Part shown: positions 15,443 to 17,543 of the stretch, one piece after another | Layout of the letters: the number at the start of each line of letters is the position of its first letter | Position numbering within the stretch: position 1 is the stretch's first letter | Assembly (NCBI GenBank): GCA_964511435.1 | Contig: CAZEFH010000012.1 | Coordinates: forward strand, 1-17,543 | Direction: 5' to 3' | Source: JBGSPL01 sp964511435 | GTDB taxonomy: Bacteria; Patescibacteriota; CPR2; UBA1875; CAIMLA01 | Length of the DNA: 17,543 bases | Program-made: the position numbers and the translations under genes | The notes under the pieces: model-generated | The model's database searches: none | The model's input: only the letters and a program-made list of their open reading frames with translations | Told to the model about the DNA's origin: nothing

Positions 15443-15990
15443 TTAAATTTATTACAGGAAACCCAAACAAACTAGCTGAAGTGCGTGAGATTCTTCAGGG
15501 TGTAAATATAGAACAACTCCAAATTGATTTACCCGAAATTCAGGAAATTGACCCACATAAGGTTATCGAGGCAAAGCTGCAAGAGGCACGTAAGCACCAC
15601 CAAGGGGAAATGATGGTTGAAGATACTTCATTATACCTAGAGGCGCTTGAGAATAAGTTACCTGGGCCACTTATCAAATGGTTTGAGAAAGCCCTCGGGA
15701 ATGATGGCATTGCGAACCTAGCCGCTAGATATGGGGTACATGGTGCGACGGCCACTAACCTTATTGGCTATCTTGACGGTCGTGGTGAAATTCACTTTTT
15801 TGAAGGTAGCGCAAAGGGTAATATTGTTTTTCCTAGAGGGGAGAAAAATTTTGGCTGGGATCCAATATTCCAACCTGATGGTTCGATTAAAACCTTTGCT
15901 CAGATGACACAAAAAGAGAAAAATGCCATTAGTCATCGCCGCAAATCACTGATGAAATTGAGAGAGTACCTGGTAAATCATCAGAAATAG
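15439..15990 (+). CDS. Non-canonical purine NTP pyrophosphatase (HAM1/ITPA family)
   Basis: Enzymes of this family hydrolyse dITP, ITP and XTP to monophosphates, keeping deaminated purines out of nucleic acids. Seen: TGNPNKLAEV (6-15; Thr6, Asn8, Lys11), VEDTSLYLEAL (60-70; Glu61, Asp62), LPGPLIKWFEK (74-84), FGWDPIFQPDG (138-148) and Lys161/Ser165-His166-Arg167 near the C-terminus. The IKWF segment and VEDTSL wording resemble archaeal/eukaryotic ITPA more than typical bacterial RdgB, which has a DDSGLxVDALGG-type motif and PGVYSARY-like context. The 183-residue length is normal. It overlaps the preceding gene as ATGA and closes the gat operon. Confidence 0.92.
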   Translation: MIKFITGNPNKLAEVREILQGVNIEQLQIDLPEIQEIDPHKVIEAKLQEARKHHQGEMMVEDTSLYLEALENKLPGPLIKWFEKALGNDGIANLAARYGVHGATATNLIGYLDGRGEIHFFEGSAKGNIVFPRGEKNFGWDPIFQPDGSIKTFAQMTQKEKNAISHRRKSLMKLREYLVNHQK

Positions 15991-15993
15991 GAT

Positions 15994-15999
15994 TATATT
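15994..15999 (+). promoter_or_regulatory. Putative -10 of the small basic-protein gene
   Basis: TATATT at 15994-15999 places the predicted transcription start at 16006, one base before the ATG at 16007. No clear -35 is seen. It is weaker than the other promoters, but the spacing matches the leaderless pattern. Confidence 0.45.
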
Positions 16000-16006
16000 A
16001 AGTGCA

Positions 16007-16192
16007 ATGAAACGTTCAGTTCGAGACTTTATAATATTCGTCATAGTGCTATTTATTCTTGGTTTTGCGTCTGTTGCCACAGCACGGGGGGTGAGAAAGG
16101 TGTGGGTTACTAGAGACCAGAAGATTGCAGCCGTAAAAAAGTATTTTCGAGTACCTATTCCTCGTCGTTTTATCTTTCCGAACAACAACTAG
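16007..16192 (+). CDS. Tiny basic protein with signal-like N-terminus, unknown
   Basis: No family recognised. The 61-residue protein has a short positive N-terminus (MKRSVRD), a hydrophobic stretch (about 8-25) and a possible signal-peptidase site after ATA (A24-T25-A26). Cleavage there would release a 35-residue product with ten Lys/Arg and one Asp. If uncleaved, the strongly basic C-terminus would more likely stay cytoplasmic, making it a single-pass anchor with a basic tail. There is no Shine-Dalgarno; a TATATT box lies seven bases upstream. It lies between the ITPase gene and the dnaE leader. Coding status is moderate: an intact frame with a signal-like design, but short; a minus-strand frame of similar size overlaps it. 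Confidence 0.55.
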   Translation: MKRSVRDFIIFVIVLFILGFASVATARGVRKVWVTRDQKIAAVKKYFRVPIPRRFIFPNNN

Positions 16193-16223
16193 TAGTGACA
16201 TCAAAAAACTGATAAATCAAGAC

Positions 16224-16252
16224 TTGTTAGTCCGGCTCTGCCGGGCTAAAAT
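16224..16252 (+). promoter_or_regulatory. Candidate dnaE promoter enclosing a hairpin
   Basis: TTGTTA (16224-16229), a 17-base spacer and TAAAAT (16247-16252). The predicted start is near 16259, giving a leader of about 76 bases before the dnaE TTG. The spacer is almost entirely occupied by a near-palindrome, which is unusual. Only one of several readings of this stretch. Confidence 0.5.
16227..16249 (+). repeat. GC-rich near-palindrome upstream of dnaE
   Basis: TTAGTCCGGC (16227-16236) and GCCGGGCTAA (16240-16249) pair over ten positions with one G-T, around a TCT triloop. It is far more GC-rich than its surroundings. No T-run follows on either strand, so it is not a standard rho-independent terminator. 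It may be an operator, a transcript-end hairpin for the small gene before it, or a leader structure. Confidence 0.7.
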
Positions 16253-16287
16253 TGTATATAGATTTGAGGTGTCAGAACGTTTAAAAC

Positions 16288-16317
16288 GGAAGACCTGTTT
16301 CAATTATGGTCTTTTTT
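16288..16317 (+). terminator. Terminator- or attenuator-like hairpin in the dnaE leader
   Basis: AAGACC (16290-16295) and GGTCTT (16308-16313) pair across a 12-base loop, extended by two G-T pairs, with a T-run to 16317. It lies between the candidate promoter and the dnaE start, so it could end upstream transcripts or attenuate dnaE. The stem is short and the loop long. Confidence 0.45.
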
Positions 16318-16321
16318 GGTA

Positions 16322-16331
16322 GAAGGGGGAG
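16322..16331 (+). promoter_or_regulatory. Strong Shine-Dalgarno of dnaE
   Basis: GAAGGGGGAG ends three bases before a TTG codon at 16335. It decides the start of dnaE, since no ATG or GTG lies in that frame before the conserved HLHVHTHYS motif. Confidence 0.75.
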
Positions 16332-16334
16332 TCT

Positions 16335-17543
16335 TTGTCCGACCACAGCGCAAAATTTGTACATCTGCACGTCCATACTCACTATTCTCTACTAGACGGT
16401 ATGGGTAAGATTCCAGACTATCTCGATAAAGCAAAGGCACTGGGAATGCCAGCGATGGCGATTACTGACCATGGTGTGATGTACGGCGCTATTGAGTTCT
16501 ATAAAGAAGCTAAGAAACGTGACATCAAGCCAATTATTGGTTGTGAGTGTTACGTTGCCCCCAGAACACTTCACGATAAAGAGGCCAGAATTGATACCAA
16601 GCCATACCACCTGGTACTGCTTGCGAAAAACAAAGTAGGCTATCAGAACTTGATGCAGCTAGTATCCATAGCTCATCTTGACGGTTACTATTACAAACCA
16701 AGAATTGATAAAGATACTCTTAGGAAATATTCTGAGGGTCTTATCGGCATGTCAGCTTGTCTGAATGGTGAGCCGGCTAGAAACGTAGTGAATGGTGATT
16801 ATGAGCGAGCTAAGGCGGCGGCTCTCGAATATCAGGAAATCTTTGGTAAAGATCACTATTATTTAGAGCTCCAGGACCAGCCTGGTGTAGAGGACCAGGA
16901 AAAGGCAAACGAAGGACTAAAGAAGATTTCTCAAGAGACAGGAATTGGTCTCGTGGTTACTAACGATGTTCATTATGCGAACTTTGACGATTCTGAGGCG
17001 CAAGACATATTACTCTGTGTCCAAATGGGTAAGACTGTTGCTGACGATGATCGCATGAAGATGACGATGGATAATAGTATGCGTACCTACGAAGATTTAA
17101 GCAAGGCATTTCCCGATGTTCCAGAAGCCTTTGAAAACACTCTCAAGATTGCCGATATGGTTGATTTAGATATAGAACTTGGCCAGATATTGCTGCCAGA
17201 CTATCCGATACCGTCTGGAGAAACACCAGAAACATATTTTCGTAAGTTGGTGAATGAAGGAATCGATAAGCGTTACGGTGAACGTACACCAGAACTCACT
17301 GAGCGTCTCGAGTATGAACTTTCAGTCATTGAACGCATGGGTTTTGCGGGTTACTTCCTTATCGTCCAAGATTATGTAAATTGGGCAAAGAATCAGGGTA
17401 TCGTCGTTGGTCCTGGTCGCGGCTCCGCTGCTGGATCTGTAGTTGCATATGCTCTCGGAATCGTTGATCTCGAGCCAATGCAGTACGACCTCCTCTTCGA
17501 GCGTTTTCTAAATCCAGATCGTATCTCCATGCCCGATGTGGAT
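16335..17543 (+). CDS. dnaE: DNA polymerase III alpha subunit, N-terminal part (cut by window end)
   Basis: DnaE is the replicative polymerase subunit. The 403 codons visible start at TTG behind a strong ribosome-binding site. They give an N-terminal PHP domain: HLHVHTHYSLLDG (10-22), ITDHG, GCECYVA, YHLVLLAKN, SACLNGEPA and NDVHYA. The beginning of the polymerase palm follows, with VGPGRGSAAGSVVAYALGI and the RISMPDVD catalytic segment. The visible part ends on the second catalytic Asp (residues 401 and 403, the same numbers as in E. coli DnaE). The first PHP motif reads HLHVH, unlike the decayed HLRVH of E. coli, so metal binding and proofreading exonuclease activity are plausible. The rest of the gene lies beyond the window. 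Confidence 0.96.
   Translation, partial: MSDHSAKFVHLHVHTHYSLLDGMGKIPDYLDKAKALGMPAMAITDHGVMYGAIEFYKEAKKRDIKPIIGCECYVAPRTLHDKEARIDTKPYHLVLLAKNKVGYQNLMQLVSIAHLDGYYYKPRIDKDTLRKYSEGLIGMSACLNGEPARNVVNGDYERAKAAALEYQEIFGKDHYYLELQDQPGVEDQEKANEGLKKISQETGIGLVVTNDVHYANFDDSEAQDILLCVQMGKTVADDDRMKMTMDNSMRTYEDLSKAFPDVPEAFENTLKIADMVDLDIELGQILLPDYPIPSGETPETYFRKLVNEGIDKRYGERTPELTERLEYELSVIERMGFAGYFLIVQDYVNWAKNQGIVVGPGRGSAAGSVVAYALGIVDLEPMQYDLLFERFLNPDRISMPDVD

Noticed and set aside
15946..16188. 80-codon minus-strand frame over the small basic-protein gene
   Set aside because: It overlaps the ITPase 3' end, has no promoter or ribosome-binding site that I can see, and its composition looks like a mirror of the plus-strand frame.
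16306..16400. Short ATG frame in the dnaE leader as a leader peptide
   Set aside because: Its ATG sits in the terminator-like stem, no ribosome-binding site precedes it, and it runs on into dnaE in another frame.

Overview
The window looks like a chromosomal core region of a small-genome bacterium, most likely of the Patescibacteria (Candidate Phyla Radiation), possibly Saccharibacteria. This rests on gene order and protein style, not on a search. The clues are very tight gene packing (many 1-4 base overlaps), a shortened UvrC, a SecG followed directly by a membrane-anchored solute-binding protein, a LysM-LemA-HtpX cluster, GatCAB amidotransferase genes mixed with small membrane proteins, and several promoters whose -10 box lies only 6-9 bases before the start codon. 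TGA clearly acts as a stop (uvrC, gatA, both HEPN-like genes), which argues against the TGA=Gly lineages Gracilibacteria and Absconditabacteria. No mobile element, CRISPR array, phage gene or rRNA gene was seen.

Layout. (1) 9-2380: uvrC (excision repair nuclease, lacking the central domain) overlaps a YvcK/CofD-family gene. (2) 2382-4393: a promoter, secG and an anchored oligopeptide-type solute-binding protein. (3) 4410-4864: a self-contained tRNA unit with consensus promoter, Leu(GAG), Val(TAC), Phe(GAA), Leu(TAA), all with encoded CCA, and a terminator. (4) 4878-7516: an envelope operon of LysM protein, lemA, htpX and a membrane-anchored PsbP-like protein, closed by a terminator. (5) 7516-9525: ligA from an apparently leaderless promoter. 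(6) 9517-9825: a small unknown gene on the minus strand, convergent with ligA and divergent from gatC. (7) 9833-15990: a long plus-strand operon gatC-gatA-cyclophilin-HEPN-like 1-gatB-MscS-like-HEPN-like 2-ITPase. (8) 16007-16192: a tiny, very basic, apparently exported protein. (9) 16193-17543: a structured leader and the first 403 codons of dnaE, cut by the window end.

How the genes fit together. Repair and replication (uvrC, ligA, dnaE), nucleotide-pool cleaning (ITPase) and glutaminyl/asparaginyl-tRNA formation (gatCAB) are interleaved with envelope functions: SecG in protein export, HtpX and LemA in membrane protein quality control, LysM in wall binding, a cyclophilin in extracytoplasmic folding and an MscS-like channel.

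The most unusual content is a pair of paralogous membrane-anchored proteins on either side of gatB. One carries a HEPN-type R-x4-H signature (Arg119/His124). In the other the signature has decayed. Membrane-tethered HEPN domains inside a tRNA-amidotransferase operon are the best candidate here for an undescribed system.
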